DNA from: Hymenobacter arizonensis
GTDB taxonomy: Bacteria; Bacteroidota; Bacteroidia; Cytophagales; Hymenobacteraceae
Reading direction: 5' to 3'
Assembly: GCF_900115775.1 (NCBI RefSeq)
Contig: NZ_FOXS01000004.1
Span: forward strand, 62,001-126,000
DNA length: 64,000 nucleotides
Shown here: piece by piece, positions 19,109-27,926 of the stretch
Position numbering within the stretch: the stretch's first letter is position 1
How the letters are laid out: every line of letters begins with the position of its first letter
Program-made: the position numbers and the translations under genes
The notes under the pieces: generated by a model
What the model was told of the DNA's origin: nothing
The model's input: the letters and a program-made list of their open reading frames with translations, nothing else
Databases searched by the model: none

Positions 19109-19777
19109 CTATAGCTTGTCAAAAGGAACATCCTGAATGCGGTAGGATTTCCAATCGTTGTAATCGAAGTGCCACCATTCGGCGGCCAGCACCTTGAAGC
19201 CGTGCTTTTCCATCTTGCTGCGCAGCAAATCCCGCATTGCGCGCTGCTCGGGCGTGCCGCCCGTGTAGGCCACGTACGAGCGGGGGCTCATCTCGTCGTA
19301 CTCGCCCGGCATGGCCACTTCCTTGCCGGAGCTCAGCTCGCATAGGCTCAAATCGACGGCACAGCCACGGTTGTGGCGGGAGCCAGTTTTGGGATTGGCC
19401 ACGAACTTCTTGTTGGCTCTTGGGGTGCTGTCCCACATTTGTTTGGTGATGCGCCAGGGGCGGTATCCGTCAAAAACCAAAAGCTTGTATCCTAGCGGTT
19501 TTAGCTCCTGGTTCACTTTGGCCAAGGCTTCGGCCGCGGGGCGCTGCAAGAAGGCGCGGGCCTCAGGATAGAGAGGCCGATGCATGAAGTTACTGCTAGT
19601 TGCGTACCGAATATCTAGCTGAATGGTCGGGTCGAGGCGTTGTAGTTCCACCAAATTCGAAGCCTTGAAATCACCGGATTCGTGCGGCGGCTTGGCAGTG
19701 GCACAGCTAATTAATACCACAGCACAAATAGCCCATAGCTTTCGAAAAGCAGGACGTTTCTGGTCGAATTGGCTCAT
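19109..19777 (-). CDS. D-alanyl-D-alanine dipeptidase (VanX/DdpX-like, M15D)
   Basis: A 222-residue zinc dipeptidase. The N-terminus looks like a lipoprotein signal with lipobox LISC (Cys25), so it is probably membrane-anchored and periplasmic. Family motifs are QLDIRYATSSNFMHRPLY, the zinc site SRHNRGCAVDLSL, and EWWHFDY near the C-terminus with the catalytic Glu and third zinc ligand. VanX-type enzymes hydrolyse D-Ala-D-Ala. Without vanH/vanA neighbours, a role in cell-wall peptide salvage is more likely than glycopeptide resistance. Confidence 0.88.
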   Translation of the reverse strand: MSQFDQKRPAFRKLWAICAVVLISCATAKPPHESGDFKASNLVELQRLDPTIQLDIRYATSSNFMHRPLYPEARAFLQRPAAEALAKVNQELKPLGYKLLVFDGYRPWRITKQMWDSTPRANKKFVANPKTGSRHNRGCAVDLSLCELSSGKEVAMPGEYDEMSPRSYVAYTGGTPEQRAMRDLLRSKMEKHGFKVLAAEWWHFDYNDWKSYRIQDVPFDKL

Positions 19778-19860
19778 TAAACGAAGGCAAAAGTTTCTTC
19801 AATATAAACGCCAAATTTCAAGCCTTGCTTCCGGCCCTGGCGTCAGCAGCGATGCCGGGC

Positions 19861-19895
19861 AACAAAAAAGCCTCCATTGCGGAGGCCTTTTTGTT
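19861..19895 (-). terminator. terminator after nuoN
   Basis: The inverted repeat GCCTCC..GGAGGC is flanked by A and T runs, 16 nt past the nuoN stop. On the minus strand it ends in TTTTTTG. Confidence 0.8.
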
Positions 19896-19910
19896 ATTCA
19901 GAAGTGGATG

Positions 19911-21311
19911 CTACAAGATGCCACTCAGGAAACCTGGAGCAATGCCCAACGCTATGGTGAGCAGCACAAGCAGGGCCAGCGTGGCGGTTTGGATACCATC
20001 GACCGGCACGGCCGTAGCGCCCTCGGGCACCGGCTGTAAGTACATGGCAATGATGGGGCGCAGGTAATAATACAGGCCTACCATGCTCATCACCACGGCA
20101 AACACCACGAGGCCAATGTAGCCTTGGTCGGCCGCCGCTGCCAGCAGGAAAAACTTGCCAAAGAAACCGCCCGTGAGCGGGATACCGGCCAGCGATAGCA
20201 TAGCTACCGTCATGGTGAAGGCCAGCAGGGGGTTGGTTTTGCCCAAGCCGTTGAGGCCAGCGTAGTCTTCGCGCTGGCGGTGGTCGGCCACCAGCTTCAG
20301 CACGCCAAAGGCGGCTATGGTGGCAATGGAATAGGCCAAAGAATAGAAGAAGATGCCGCTGGCGGCGTCGCCAGTTAGGTTGCCGCGGCTAGCCACGAGG
20401 CCGATGAGCAGGTAGCCGGCGTGGCTTACGCTGGAGTAGGCCAGCATGCGCTTTGTGCTGGTTTGGGCGGCGGCGCCTACGTTGCCGAGCAGCAGCGTGA
20501 GGGCGCACATGGCCTGAATGGTGGGCATCCAGAAGCCTTGGGCAGCGGGCAGGGCCACGGCCAAGAGCTTGAGGAAGGCGGCGAAACCGGCCGTTTTCAC
20601 CACGGTGCTCATGAAGGCCGTGAAGAAAGTGGGCGTGCCTTCGTACACGTCAGGCGTCCAGAAATGGAAGGGCGCGGCGGACACTTTAAAACCAATGCCG
20701 ATAATCATCATCAGGATGCCGATGTAGAGCATGGGCTGCAGGCTGGCATTTTCGGGTGCCGCAATGGCGGAAGCAAGCTGCGAGAGCACGAAGGTACCCG
20801 TGGCCCCGTAGAGCAGGGCAATGCCAAACAGCAGGATGCCCGTGGCAAAGGCGCCCATCAGGAAGTACTTGAGGGCCGCTTCGTTAGACCGCGAATCGCG
20901 CTTGTTAGAGCCCGCCAGCACGTACATGCAAATGCTCAGGATTTCGATGCCCACAAAGAGCATGATGAGGTGGTCGTAGCCAACCATCATCACGGCGCCT
21001 ACCAGCGAGAACAGCAGCAGGGCGTAGTATTCGGCCAGATTGCTTTCGCCTGCCACCACGTAGCTGCGCGAGAAGGGCAGCAGCACGATGGTGGTGAGCA
21101 GCACGATGCCCGTGAAGGCTACCGTGTAGTTGTCGACCACCAGCATGTTGTTGAAGTACGGGGCGTGAACCACGTTCCAGTCGGTCAGGTTGACCCCAAA
21201 CACGGCCAGCAGCAACAGCATAGCGCCGGGCAGCAGCACCTTGTTTGAGCGCAGGAAGCCCAGAAACAGGTTGAGGATGCCGAAGACGGAGAGGAGAATG
21301 ATGGAAATCAT
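19911..21311 (-). CDS. nuoN: NADH-quinone oxidoreductase subunit N
   Basis: A 466-residue antiporter-like membrane subunit of complex I with about 14 hydrophobic segments. Conserved features include LIMLFVGIEILSICMYVLAG (helix with the key Glu), GIGFKVSAAPFHFWTPDVYEG (key Lys and the HxWxPDxYEG motif) and TKRMLAYSSVSHAGYLLIGL. It forms part of the proton-pumping arm. It follows nuoM on the same strand with a palindromic repeat between them. NuoK and NuoL are encoded about 25 kb away. Confidence 0.95.
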   Translation of the reverse strand: MISIILLSVFGILNLFLGFLRSNKVLLPGAMLLLLAVFGVNLTDWNVVHAPYFNNMLVVDNYTVAFTGIVLLTTIVLLPFSRSYVVAGESNLAEYYALLLFSLVGAVMMVGYDHLIMLFVGIEILSICMYVLAGSNKRDSRSNEAALKYFLMGAFATGILLFGIALLYGATGTFVLSQLASAIAAPENASLQPMLYIGILMMIIGIGFKVSAAPFHFWTPDVYEGTPTFFTAFMSTVVKTAGFAAFLKLLAVALPAAQGFWMPTIQAMCALTLLLGNVGAAAQTSTKRMLAYSSVSHAGYLLIGLVASRGNLTGDAASGIFFYSLAYSIATIAAFGVLKLVADHRQREDYAGLNGLGKTNPLLAFTMTVAMLSLAGIPLTGGFFGKFFLLAAAADQGYIGLVVFAVVMSMVGLYYYLRPIIAMYLQPVPEGATAVPVDGIQTATLALLVLLTIALGIAPGFLSGIL

Positions 21312-21344
21312 GGGCTTACGTAAGGCAGAACGACATTAAGGTTT

Positions 21345-21455
21345 GTCATCCTGAGCTTGCGAAGGACCTTGTCAGGGTCGCTTCGTTGGGTTATTACTCA
21401 AATTTGCGCTAGCGTGATAAGGTCCTTCATTCCGCTGCGCTGCATTCAGGATGAC
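21345..21455. repeat. GTCAT-type palindromic element (TCCT/AGGA arms), nuoM|nuoN
   Basis: The left arm GTCATCCTGAGCTTGCGAAG and a right arm ending in CAGGATGAC are inverted. The right arm contains an expanded CATTCCGCTGCGCTGCATT loop but keeps the TCCT/AGGA pairing. Confidence 0.85.
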
Positions 21456-21482
21456 AGGTGGAGCCTGCCGTCCAACTAAAGA

Positions 21483-22949
21483 CTATCGCCCTACCAGCCC
21501 CAGAATGTTGATAACAGCCGGCTCGGAAAGGTGCAGGAAAGAACCCGGGAACAGGCCCAGCCAGAACACCAGTGCGATGAGCGGCACCAGTATCAGCAGC
21601 TCGCCGCCCGTCAGGTCGGTGATGGTTTCGGAGAAAGCAGAGTCGGGGCCGAGCATCACGCGCTGGAACATACGCAGCAGGTACACGGCCGAGAAAATGA
21701 TGGTGAGGCCGGCAATGGCGCCCGCCCAGGCATTGTACTGATACACGCCGGCCAGGAGCAGGAATTCACCCACAAAGCCACCCGTGAGCGGTAGGGCCAC
21801 GGTGCTGAGCAGCATTACCAAAAAGCAGACCGTCAGTACGGGCGTGCGGCGGGTGAGGCCGCCCAGGTCGGGGATGTAGCGGGTGCCGGTGCGGCGCTCA
21901 ATGGCGTCGGCCACGAAGAACATGCCCACCACATTCAAGCCGTGGGCGAGCATCTGGATAACAACGCCTTGCAGGCCAATCTGGGTGAGCGAGAACACGC
22001 CCGCTGCCATCAGGCCCACGTGCGACAGCGACGAATAGGCAATGAGCCGCTTCATGTCGCGCTGGCGAATGGCGATGATGGCGCCGTAGATGATGCCGAT
22101 GATGGACAGGATGATAACCAGCTTGCCCCACTGGCTCACGCCCAGCGGCACGATGGGCAGCAGCCAGCGCATGGTGCCGTAGATGCCCATTTTCAGCATG
22201 ATGCCCGAGAGCAGCATGGTGGCCGGCGCCGGCGACTCGGTGTAGGTGTCGGGCTGCCAGGTGTGGAAGGGGAAAATGGGCATCTTCACGGCGAAGGCCG
22301 CGAAAATCAGCCAGAACAGCCACGACTGCTCGGCGGCGCTCAGCTTGAGGCTATAGAAGGCCGACAGCTCCGAAGAGTGGGAGGCCAGGCTGCCGGCCGC
22401 GGGGCCGGTTTGCAGGTAGAGGTACACGAAGCCGGCCAGCATAAACAGCGAGCCCACCACTGTGTAGAGGAAAAACTTGAGCGTGACCGCCACGCGGCGC
22501 TCGCCGCCCCAGGCGCCCGCCAGGAAATAAATCGGGATGAGGGCTACTTCCCAGAAGAAGTAGAACAGGAAGGCATCCAGCGACATAAACACGCCCAGCA
22601 GGCCCGTCTGCATGAACAGCACCAGGGCGTAGAAGGTAGAGGGGTTGTCGTAGTTGTGCTTGAAGGCGGCCAGCAGAATGAGCGGCACCAGGAAGGTGGT
22701 GAGCAGCACTAGTAGCAGGCTCAGCCCGTCAATTCCGATGTGGAAGTTGATGCCGGCCGAAGGTATCCAGGCGTAATTGAGGTTGAACCCGGCCGTGCCG
22801 CTGGTTTTGAAGGCGAAAGCGGCATACACCGCAAGACCAAATTCGAGGAGTGTAGCACCCAGGGCCAGGGCACGGGCGGCGGCTCCCTTGATAAAAAGCA
22901 GCAGCAAAGCGGCAGCCAGAGGGAGGAAAAGCAGTACAGCAGTCAGCAT
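21483..22949 (-). CDS. nuoM: NADH-quinone oxidoreductase subunit M
   Basis: A 488-residue complex I proton-channel subunit with about 14 hydrophobic segments. Motifs: ALFYFFWEVALIPIYFLAG-type helix (key Glu in FFWEVALIP), AFAVKMPIFPFHTWQPDTYTESP (key Lys, HTWxPD) and MKRLIAYSSLSHVGLMAAG. It starts the nuoM-nuoN pair. A TAAGTTTG element about 55 nt upstream suggests its own promoter, so this is a detached piece of the nuo operon. Confidence 0.95.
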   Translation of the reverse strand: MLTAVLLFLPLAAALLLLFIKGAAARALALGATLLEFGLAVYAAFAFKTSGTAGFNLNYAWIPSAGINFHIGIDGLSLLLVLLTTFLVPLILLAAFKHNYDNPSTFYALVLFMQTGLLGVFMSLDAFLFYFFWEVALIPIYFLAGAWGGERRVAVTLKFFLYTVVGSLFMLAGFVYLYLQTGPAAGSLASHSSELSAFYSLKLSAAEQSWLFWLIFAAFAVKMPIFPFHTWQPDTYTESPAPATMLLSGIMLKMGIYGTMRWLLPIVPLGVSQWGKLVIILSIIGIIYGAIIAIRQRDMKRLIAYSSLSHVGLMAAGVFSLTQIGLQGVVIQMLAHGLNVVGMFFVADAIERRTGTRYIPDLGGLTRRTPVLTVCFLVMLLSTVALPLTGGFVGEFLLLAGVYQYNAWAGAIAGLTIIFSAVYLLRMFQRVMLGPDSAFSETITDLTGGELLILVPLIALVFWLGLFPGSFLHLSEPAVINILGLVGR

Positions 22950-23004
22950 GAACGAGCGAGTTGGACGCGTTGCGGGCCAGGAGAACCGACCCGCAAATTG
23001 ACCG

Positions 23005-23012
23005 CAAACTTA
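23005..23012 (-). promoter_or_regulatory. Bacteroidota -7 element for nuoM (TAAGTTTG)
   Basis: On the minus strand this reads TAAGTTTG, 55 nt upstream of nuoM. It fits TAnnTTTG; the -33 box is unclear. Confidence 0.45.
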
Positions 23013-23192
23013 CGCACTGAGTGGTAAGGCTCCGCAGTATAGTTGCAAGTTCTGCTGTCGGGCCACTTTCTGGCTCGAATGTAAGCCAGTAGCTACCCTG
23101 CCGTGCGACCTTTGCTACTCCTGCTATGCGCGCTGCTTAAAACGCGCTACAGAACCCGCCATCAAGCTCCCGCTCGGCCCCGACTCTTGCCC

Positions 23193-24089
23193 ATGCTGCC
23201 ACCTATACTTCCCGTCGTTTCGCGCCTTGCGCCCACGCCCAGCGGCTACCTGCACCTGGGCAATGCCGTGAACTTCGTGCTGACCTGGCTGCTCACCCGC
23301 CAGGCCGGCGGCACCCTGCACCTGCGCATCGACGACCTGGACCGGGCCCGCCTGCGCCCCGCCTACCTCGATAATATTTTCCGGGTCATCGACTGGCTGG
23401 GCATTGATTATGACCACGGCCCTACCGGCCCCGACGACTTCCTGCGTCACCATTCGCAGTTGCTGCATCTGCCCGAATACAATGCCGTGCTACGGCGCCT
23501 GGCCCTTTCGGGAACTAGCCAGCGGCCGGAACTGGTGCAGGCCAGCACCCGCTCGCGCACTACCGGCGCCGATGCACCCGCAACTCTTGAAACACCCGGC
23601 GCGGCCTGGCGCATCCACGTGCCCGCGGGCACTACGGTGTCCGTACCCGATGCCTGGCAGGGCCCAACCACTGTGCCGCTCGGCGCGCTGATGCCCGACT
23701 TTGTTGTCCGCAAAAAAGACGGTGTGGCTGCTTACCAGGTAGCGTCGGTGGTAGATGACCTGCGGCTCGGAACCACGCTCATTGTGCGGGGGCTGGACTT
23801 GCTGCCCAGCACGGCCGCGCAGCTTTGGTTGGCCGGGCAGTTATCGGAAACCGCCGCTTTCAATACGTCGCGCGTTCAGTTTTTACATCACCCCTTGCTG
23901 ACGAATGCGGATGGACAGAAGTTGTCCAAGTCGCAGCAGCTGCCTTTAGATGCGGGGGTGTTAAGCGGAAGCATTGGACCTCAGGTTGTTTATGAGGCAA
24001 TAGCCAGTCTTTGGGGGGTGCCGGCTGGGAATGGGGGTTCGTTGGAAGAGTTGAAGGGTCTGTTATCTACAAATCGCCCGTCATGCTGA
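23193..24089 (+). CDS. truncated glutamyl-tRNA synthetase-like protein (GluQ family)
   Basis: A 298-residue catalytic-domain-only paralogue of glutamyl-tRNA synthetase, like glutamyl-Q tRNA(Asp) synthetase. Motifs: RLAPTPSGYLHLGNA (HIGH-type), RIDDLDRARLRPAYLDNIFRVIDWLGIDYDHGP, DFVVRKKDGVAAYQVASVVDD and QKLSKSQ (KMSKS-type). The anticodon domain is absent. The four zinc-ligand residues typical of GluQ are not visible; the expected CxCSR region reads GTSQRPELVQAS. The only Cys is in the last codon. The stop codon is supplied by the palindromic element beginning at 24080. It may still glutamylate tRNA or another acceptor. Confidence 0.8.
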   Translation: MLPPILPVVSRLAPTPSGYLHLGNAVNFVLTWLLTRQAGGTLHLRIDDLDRARLRPAYLDNIFRVIDWLGIDYDHGPTGPDDFLRHHSQLLHLPEYNAVLRRLALSGTSQRPELVQASTRSRTTGADAPATLETPGAAWRIHVPAGTTVSVPDAWQGPTTVPLGALMPDFVVRKKDGVAAYQVASVVDDLRLGTTLIVRGLDLLPSTAAQLWLAGQLSETAAFNTSRVQFLHHPLLTNADGQKLSKSQQLPLDAGVLSGSIGPQVVYEAIASLWGVPAGNGGSLEELKGLLSTNRPSC

Positions 24090-24162
24090 GCCTGCGAAGC
24101 ATCTTATCGCCGCCGAACGACTCGTTATGACGTGATAAGATGCTTCGCAGGCTCAGCATGAC
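24080..24162. repeat. GTCAT-type palindromic element (TGCT/AGCA arms) ending the GluQ-like gene
   Basis: Nearly perfect inverted arms GTCATGCTGAGCCTGCGAAG and complement, with ATCTTATC/GATAAGAT extending the stem. The TGA inside the left arm is the stop codon of the GluQ-like gene, whose last residues (PSC) are encoded by the repeat. Confidence 0.88.
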
Positions 24163-24221
24163 AGACGCGGCTCAACAGAACAGATATGGCTCAGCATGTC
24201 AGGAGGGGCAATGAGTTTTGA

Positions 24222-24911
24222 TTACCGCACCTCTTTCTTGAACTGCTCGGCCCAATGGTCGGCTAGGCGCGTGGGTTCTGGTAGCTTGTAGCCGCGTAGG
24301 CAGGCTAGCGTGAGGCGGGTGGCAGTGGCTTGGTCGCAGCGGTGGCCGGGGCTCACGAACAGCGGCAGCACTTTGTCTTTGCTGCGAATGACTTCACCAA
24401 TTAGCTCGCCGGTTTTGGCATCGGTGAGGGGCGAAATGTTGCCGCGCTCAATGCCGGGCTCGGCAAACGTGCCGGTTAGCTTCTGCTTGGCTACGCCGAA
24501 GGTGGGCATGTCGAGCAGCACGCCGAGGTGCGCGGCAATGCCCATGCGGCGCGGGTGCGCAATGCCGTGGCCGTCGACCATGATGATGTCGGGCTTGTTT
24601 TCAAGTTTAGCGAAGGTGTGAATGACATTGGGCGCTTCGCGGAAGGAGAGGAAGCCGGGCACGTAGGGCATGTCGACCACCCCGTAGTTGTACACCTTCT
24701 CAACTACTTCCAGCGAAGGAAATTTCAAGACCACGAATACCGACAGGATGGTATCGGGTGTGGGAAACGAAGAATCGCAGCCCGCAATGAGGCGCGGCTC
24801 CTGCGCCAGTGGCTCGGCCCGGACGCGCAGCCGCATTTCCTGCTGCTGCTGCGTGAGCGACTGTACCAGAACTGGGTCGGGTGGAGGGCCGGGTGGGCGG
24901 TAGTAGGCCAT
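24222..24911 (-). CDS. nfi: endonuclease V (deoxyinosine 3'-endonuclease)
   Basis: A 229-residue repair nuclease that nicks DNA (or RNA) at inosine. Conserved elements: LIAGCDSSF (first catalytic Asp), VVDMPYVPGFLSFREAP (PYIPGFL wedge region that recognises the lesion), PDIIMVDGHGIAHPRRMGIAAHLG (second acidic residue and DGxGxxHPRxxGxA motif) and VAKQKLTG. The ATG at 24911 gives a normal N-terminus; the open frame extends 25 codons further upstream. Stand-alone gene. Confidence 0.93.
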   Translation of the reverse strand: MAYYRPPGPPPDPVLVQSLTQQQQEMRLRVRAEPLAQEPRLIAGCDSSFPTPDTILSVFVVLKFPSLEVVEKVYNYGVVDMPYVPGFLSFREAPNVIHTFAKLENKPDIIMVDGHGIAHPRRMGIAAHLGVLLDMPTFGVAKQKLTGTFAEPGIERGNISPLTDAKTGELIGEVIRSKDKVLPLFVSPGHRCDQATATRLTLACLRGYKLPEPTRLADHWAEQFKKEVR

Positions 24912-25068
24912 TGAGAGAGGTATGAAGGGTGAATTAATATGGAACGCGGAGAGGTGATGGCAGGCGGAGCGAGTAGCCAATACCACCCAGCCAAAGCGAA
25001 TGGCGTATACGTGAAAGTGGTGCTTGCTTCTAATTCATCACGCATAATTCACTTTCTTACCCCTGACC

Positions 25069-25650
25069 GTGGCCAATCCCAACCATTCTGAGCAGCCGGC
25101 TGCCACCGGCTCGGGCCCGTGGCTTGAGCGCCGCTACTTCATCGACGTGGCCCGGCCGCGCCTCACGCCCACGCAGCTCATGGCCGCAGTGCAGGCCGAT
25201 GTGCCGCATTTCGCGCCCGAGCTGCTGGCCGATTTCACGAAAAAAGAAGGGTCAGAAACGGGCTTGCGCGTGGGCGAAGAGTTTGAAATTTCCATCCTCG
25301 GCCCCTGGAATGGCTGCGTGCGCGTGACCGACGTCGGGGATACGCTCTTCGAGTTCATCACCCTGGAAGGCCACCCCGAAGCTGGCCGCATTCGCTTCGA
25401 AGCCCACTACCTGGACGAGTCGCCCGATACGCTGCGGTTTGAAATCCGCTCGCGTGCCCGCTCCCGCGATGGGCTTGTGGCGTTTGCCTACAGTACCCTT
25501 GGTGTAGGCAAGCGGGTGCAGGAAGCCACCTGGGTAGAGTTTTGCCGGCGCGTAGCGGCCGCCAGTGGCGGCCAGGCCCTCTCCGACGTCACAGTAGAAA
25601 CCCTCACCCAAACCGAAGCCGGCTCCCATGACCTCGAACGCAATGCGTAG
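25069..25650 (+). CDS. DUF1990-like protein (first of a tandem pair)
   Basis: A 193-residue protein with a GTG start. The core VTDVGDTLFEFITLEGHPEAGRIRFEAHYLDESPDTLRFEIRSRARSRDGLVAFAYSTLG resembles the DUF1990 fold (GHPExG motif followed by a FEIRxxSR strand). No signal peptide or membrane segment is seen. It overlaps the next gene, which encodes a related protein, by 23 nt. The function of DUF1990 proteins is unknown; the pair may form a heterodimer. The family call is from motif pattern only. Confidence 0.6.
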   Translation: MANPNHSEQPAATGSGPWLERRYFIDVARPRLTPTQLMAAVQADVPHFAPELLADFTKKEGSETGLRVGEEFEISILGPWNGCVRVTDVGDTLFEFITLEGHPEAGRIRFEAHYLDESPDTLRFEIRSRARSRDGLVAFAYSTLGVGKRVQEATWVEFCRRVAAASGGQALSDVTVETLTQTEAGSHDLERNA

Positions 25651-26341
25651 CCCTGCCGGGCCCGACCCAGCGGCCACCGCCCGCCCACCGCTTTGGGAAC
25701 AGCACCGCGCCCGCCTCGACTCCTACGCCAACACCGAGGTCAACTACGACTTCACGCGCCAAAACGAGTACACCACCGCCACCGGTTGGCGCATCGACGA
25801 CTACGAAACCGACCTGCCTGCCGAGGCGCCTGGGCCACCCGCCACGGCGGGCTCGTTTGCGGCGGCTCAGGATGTGCTGCAGCGCTACGCCTTCCCGCCG
25901 CCCGACCTCATCACTGGTATTTTCTCGCCCGATGGTCCGCTCGAAAACCGCATCATGGTGCTGCGAGCGCAGTTTCTGTTCTTTAAATTTTACTTCGGCG
26001 TGCGCGTGAGCGGCGTGACCGACGAGGCCGCCCGCGACACCCCCCACGGCCCCGAGCGGGTGTGGGGCTACGGCTACCGTACCCTGGAAGGCCACTTCGA
26101 GCGCGGCCAAATTGACTTCACCATTCACAAAAACCTCCAGACTGGCGCGGTGCAGTTTCGCATCCATGCCGTGTCGCAGTCCGGCCAAATTCGCAACCCA
26201 TTTTACTGGGTTGGCTTCAAGCTGTTTGGGCGTATGCTCCAGCGCAAGTTCGCCCGCGAATCGTTGAAGCGCATGCGGGAAATGGTGGCGGCTGCCCTGG
26301 CCCAAGGAGCCGCCGCGCCGTCGGTTTCAGCCATAGCCTGA
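25628..26341 (+). CDS. DUF1990-like protein (second of a tandem pair)
   Basis: A 237-residue protein. An N-terminal region with NYDFTRQNEYTTATGWRIDDYETDLP is followed by a DUF1990-like core: LQRYAFPPPDLITGIFSPDGPLENRIMVLRAQFLFFKFYFGVRV, GYGYRTLEGHFERGQIDFTIHKN and VQFRIHAVSQSGQIRNPFYWVGFKLFGRMLQRKFARES. It shares the LEGHxExG..F motif with its upstream neighbour and overlaps it, so the two are co-translated paralogues. An internal ATG at 25643 is also possible as the start. Function unknown. Confidence 0.65.
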   Translation: MTSNAMRSPAGPDPAATARPPLWEQHRARLDSYANTEVNYDFTRQNEYTTATGWRIDDYETDLPAEAPGPPATAGSFAAAQDVLQRYAFPPPDLITGIFSPDGPLENRIMVLRAQFLFFKFYFGVRVSGVTDEAARDTPHGPERVWGYGYRTLEGHFERGQIDFTIHKNLQTGAVQFRIHAVSQSGQIRNPFYWVGFKLFGRMLQRKFARESLKRMREMVAAALAQGAAAPSVSAIA

Positions 26342-26369
26342 ATGGCAACGCCCCGATGCAGGTGCTTTC

Positions 26370-26675
26370 CTAATTAAAAAGGCGCCGGTCGGCCCAAAAG
26401 GTGCCGAAGGGAAGCACCGACGCCAGCAGCGCCAGCGCAATCTTCCCAAACGACCACGAGCGCGCAATTCCTACCTGAATGACCAGCAGCACGTACAGCA
26501 CAAACAACAGGCCGTGGGCCATGCCCACGTAGCGCACCGCCGTGGGCTGGCCCGCCAGGTACTTCAGTGGCATGGCAATGCCCAGCAAGACCAGCAGCGA
26601 TACGCCTTCCAGAAAAGCAATCAGCCGCAAGCGGCCCAACGACGTAAGCAATAATTGACCGGGGGTAGTGGACAT
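26370..26675 (-). CDS. DUF3817 integral membrane protein
   Basis: A 101-residue membrane protein with three hydrophobic segments: LRLIAFLEGVSLLVLLGIAMPLKY, YVGMAHGLLFVLYVLLVIQVG and IALALLASVLPFGTFWADRRL. The FLEGxSxLxL..MPLKY start and the PFGTFWADRRL end are typical of DUF3817. Function unknown. The start at 26675 (MSTTPGQ) is preferred over an ATG 24 nt upstream. It converges on the DUF1990 pair with a 28-bp gap. Confidence 0.82.
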   Translation of the reverse strand: MSTTPGQLLLTSLGRLRLIAFLEGVSLLVLLGIAMPLKYLAGQPTAVRYVGMAHGLLFVLYVLLVIQVGIARSWSFGKIALALLASVLPFGTFWADRRLFN

Positions 26676-26843
26676 GGCGCAGGATGGAGGTGAAGGCACA
26701 AAGCTACCCCGCGCTTGCCGGGGCTGCCTTCTAAACCTTTACCAAAGCGTTTGGTTAGCCCGTGCCTACGCCTCCGGGTACAAGCCTCCAAAAAGCGGCT
26801 ATATCAACTCATAACTCATAATTCAACACTCATAACTTCCCCA

Positions 26844-27890
26844 ATGCTTCCTACCAAGGCTTATGCAGCTCCTGCTGCCAGTGTTCCGCTTGCTCCGTTT
26901 GATTTCGAGCGCCGCGAAGTCGGCCCGCACGATGTGCTCATCGACATTCAATTTTGTGGCGTGTGCCACTCCGACCTGCACCAGGTGCGCGACGAGTGGG
27001 GCGGCTCCGTGTTTCCCATGGTGCCCGGCCACGAAATCGTGGGCCGCATCAGCAAAGTGGGCGACCACGTGAAAAACTTTAAAGTGGGCGACCTGGCTGG
27101 CGTGGGCTGCATGGTCGACTCCTGCCGCACCTGCCCCAGCTGCCAGGAAGGCCTGGAGCAGTACTGCGAAGTGGGCATGGTGGGCACCTACGGCGGCCGC
27201 GAAAAAGGCACCGGCAAGCCCACCTATGGCGGCTATTCCAAGCAGATTGTGGTCGACGAGCAGTACACCCTCAAGGTATCCGACAAGCTCGACCCGGCCC
27301 GCGTGGCCCCGCTGCTCTGCGCCGGCATCACTACCTACTCGCCCCTACGGCAGTGGAAAGTGGGCGAAGGCCACCGCGTGGGCGTGATGGGCCTCGGCGG
27401 CCTCGGCCACATGGCCGTGAAGCTGGCCGCCGCCATGGGCGCCGAAGTCACGGTGCTCAGCACCTCGCCCAACAAAGAAGCCGACGCCAAGGAGCTGGGC
27501 GCCCACAAGTTTGTGGTGACCAAGGAGAAAGACCAGCTAAAAAGCGTGTCGAACTACTTCGACTTCATCATCAACACCGTATCGGCCCCGCTTGACTTGA
27601 GCCAGTACGTGAACCTGTTGCGCCGCGACGGCACCATGATTCTGTTGGGTGTGCCACCCGAAGCGCCCGAGCTGCACGCCTTTGCCCTCATCGGCAAGCG
27701 CCGCCGCATCGCCGGCTCCCTCATCGGCGGCATCGCCGAAACCCAGGAAATGCTGGACTTCTGCGCCGAGCACAACATCATGTCCGACATCGAAATGATT
27801 GACATCAAGGACATCAACGAAGCCTACGAGCGCATGCTGAAAGGCGACGTGAAGTACCGCTTCGTTATCGACTTGGCTACGCTTAACTAA
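26844..27890 (+). CDS. zinc-dependent NAD(P) alcohol dehydrogenase
   Basis: A 348-residue medium-chain dehydrogenase like YahK or cinnamyl alcohol dehydrogenases. Catalytic zinc ligands are in CGVCHSDLHQ and GHEIVG. The structural zinc site is CRTCPSCQEGLEQYC. The nucleotide fold has MGLGGLGHMAVKLAAAMGAEVTVL near residue 180. It probably reduces aldehydes with NADPH. The ATG at 26844 gives the expected MLPTKAYAA start. Transcribed alone and followed by a strong bidirectional terminator. Confidence 0.93.
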   Translation: MLPTKAYAAPAASVPLAPFDFERREVGPHDVLIDIQFCGVCHSDLHQVRDEWGGSVFPMVPGHEIVGRISKVGDHVKNFKVGDLAGVGCMVDSCRTCPSCQEGLEQYCEVGMVGTYGGREKGTGKPTYGGYSKQIVVDEQYTLKVSDKLDPARVAPLLCAGITTYSPLRQWKVGEGHRVGVMGLGGLGHMAVKLAAAMGAEVTVLSTSPNKEADAKELGAHKFVVTKEKDQLKSVSNYFDFIINTVSAPLDLSQYVNLLRRDGTMILLGVPPEAPELHAFALIGKRRRIAGSLIGGIAETQEMLDFCAEHNIMSDIEMIDIKDINEAYERMLKGDVKYRFVIDLATLN

Positions 27891-27926
27891 GCCCCGCGCC
27901 AGCGGCTGCTCAAGGCCCTAAAATGC

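Noticed and set aside
19109-19777. vancomycin resistance locus
   Set aside because: Only a VanX-like dipeptidase is present, without vanH, vanA or a vanRS system next to it.
20421-21248. 275-codon open frame antisense to nuoN
   Set aside because: Codon shadow of a conserved complex I gene; composition rich in His, Gln and Gly typical of antisense frames in GC-rich DNA.
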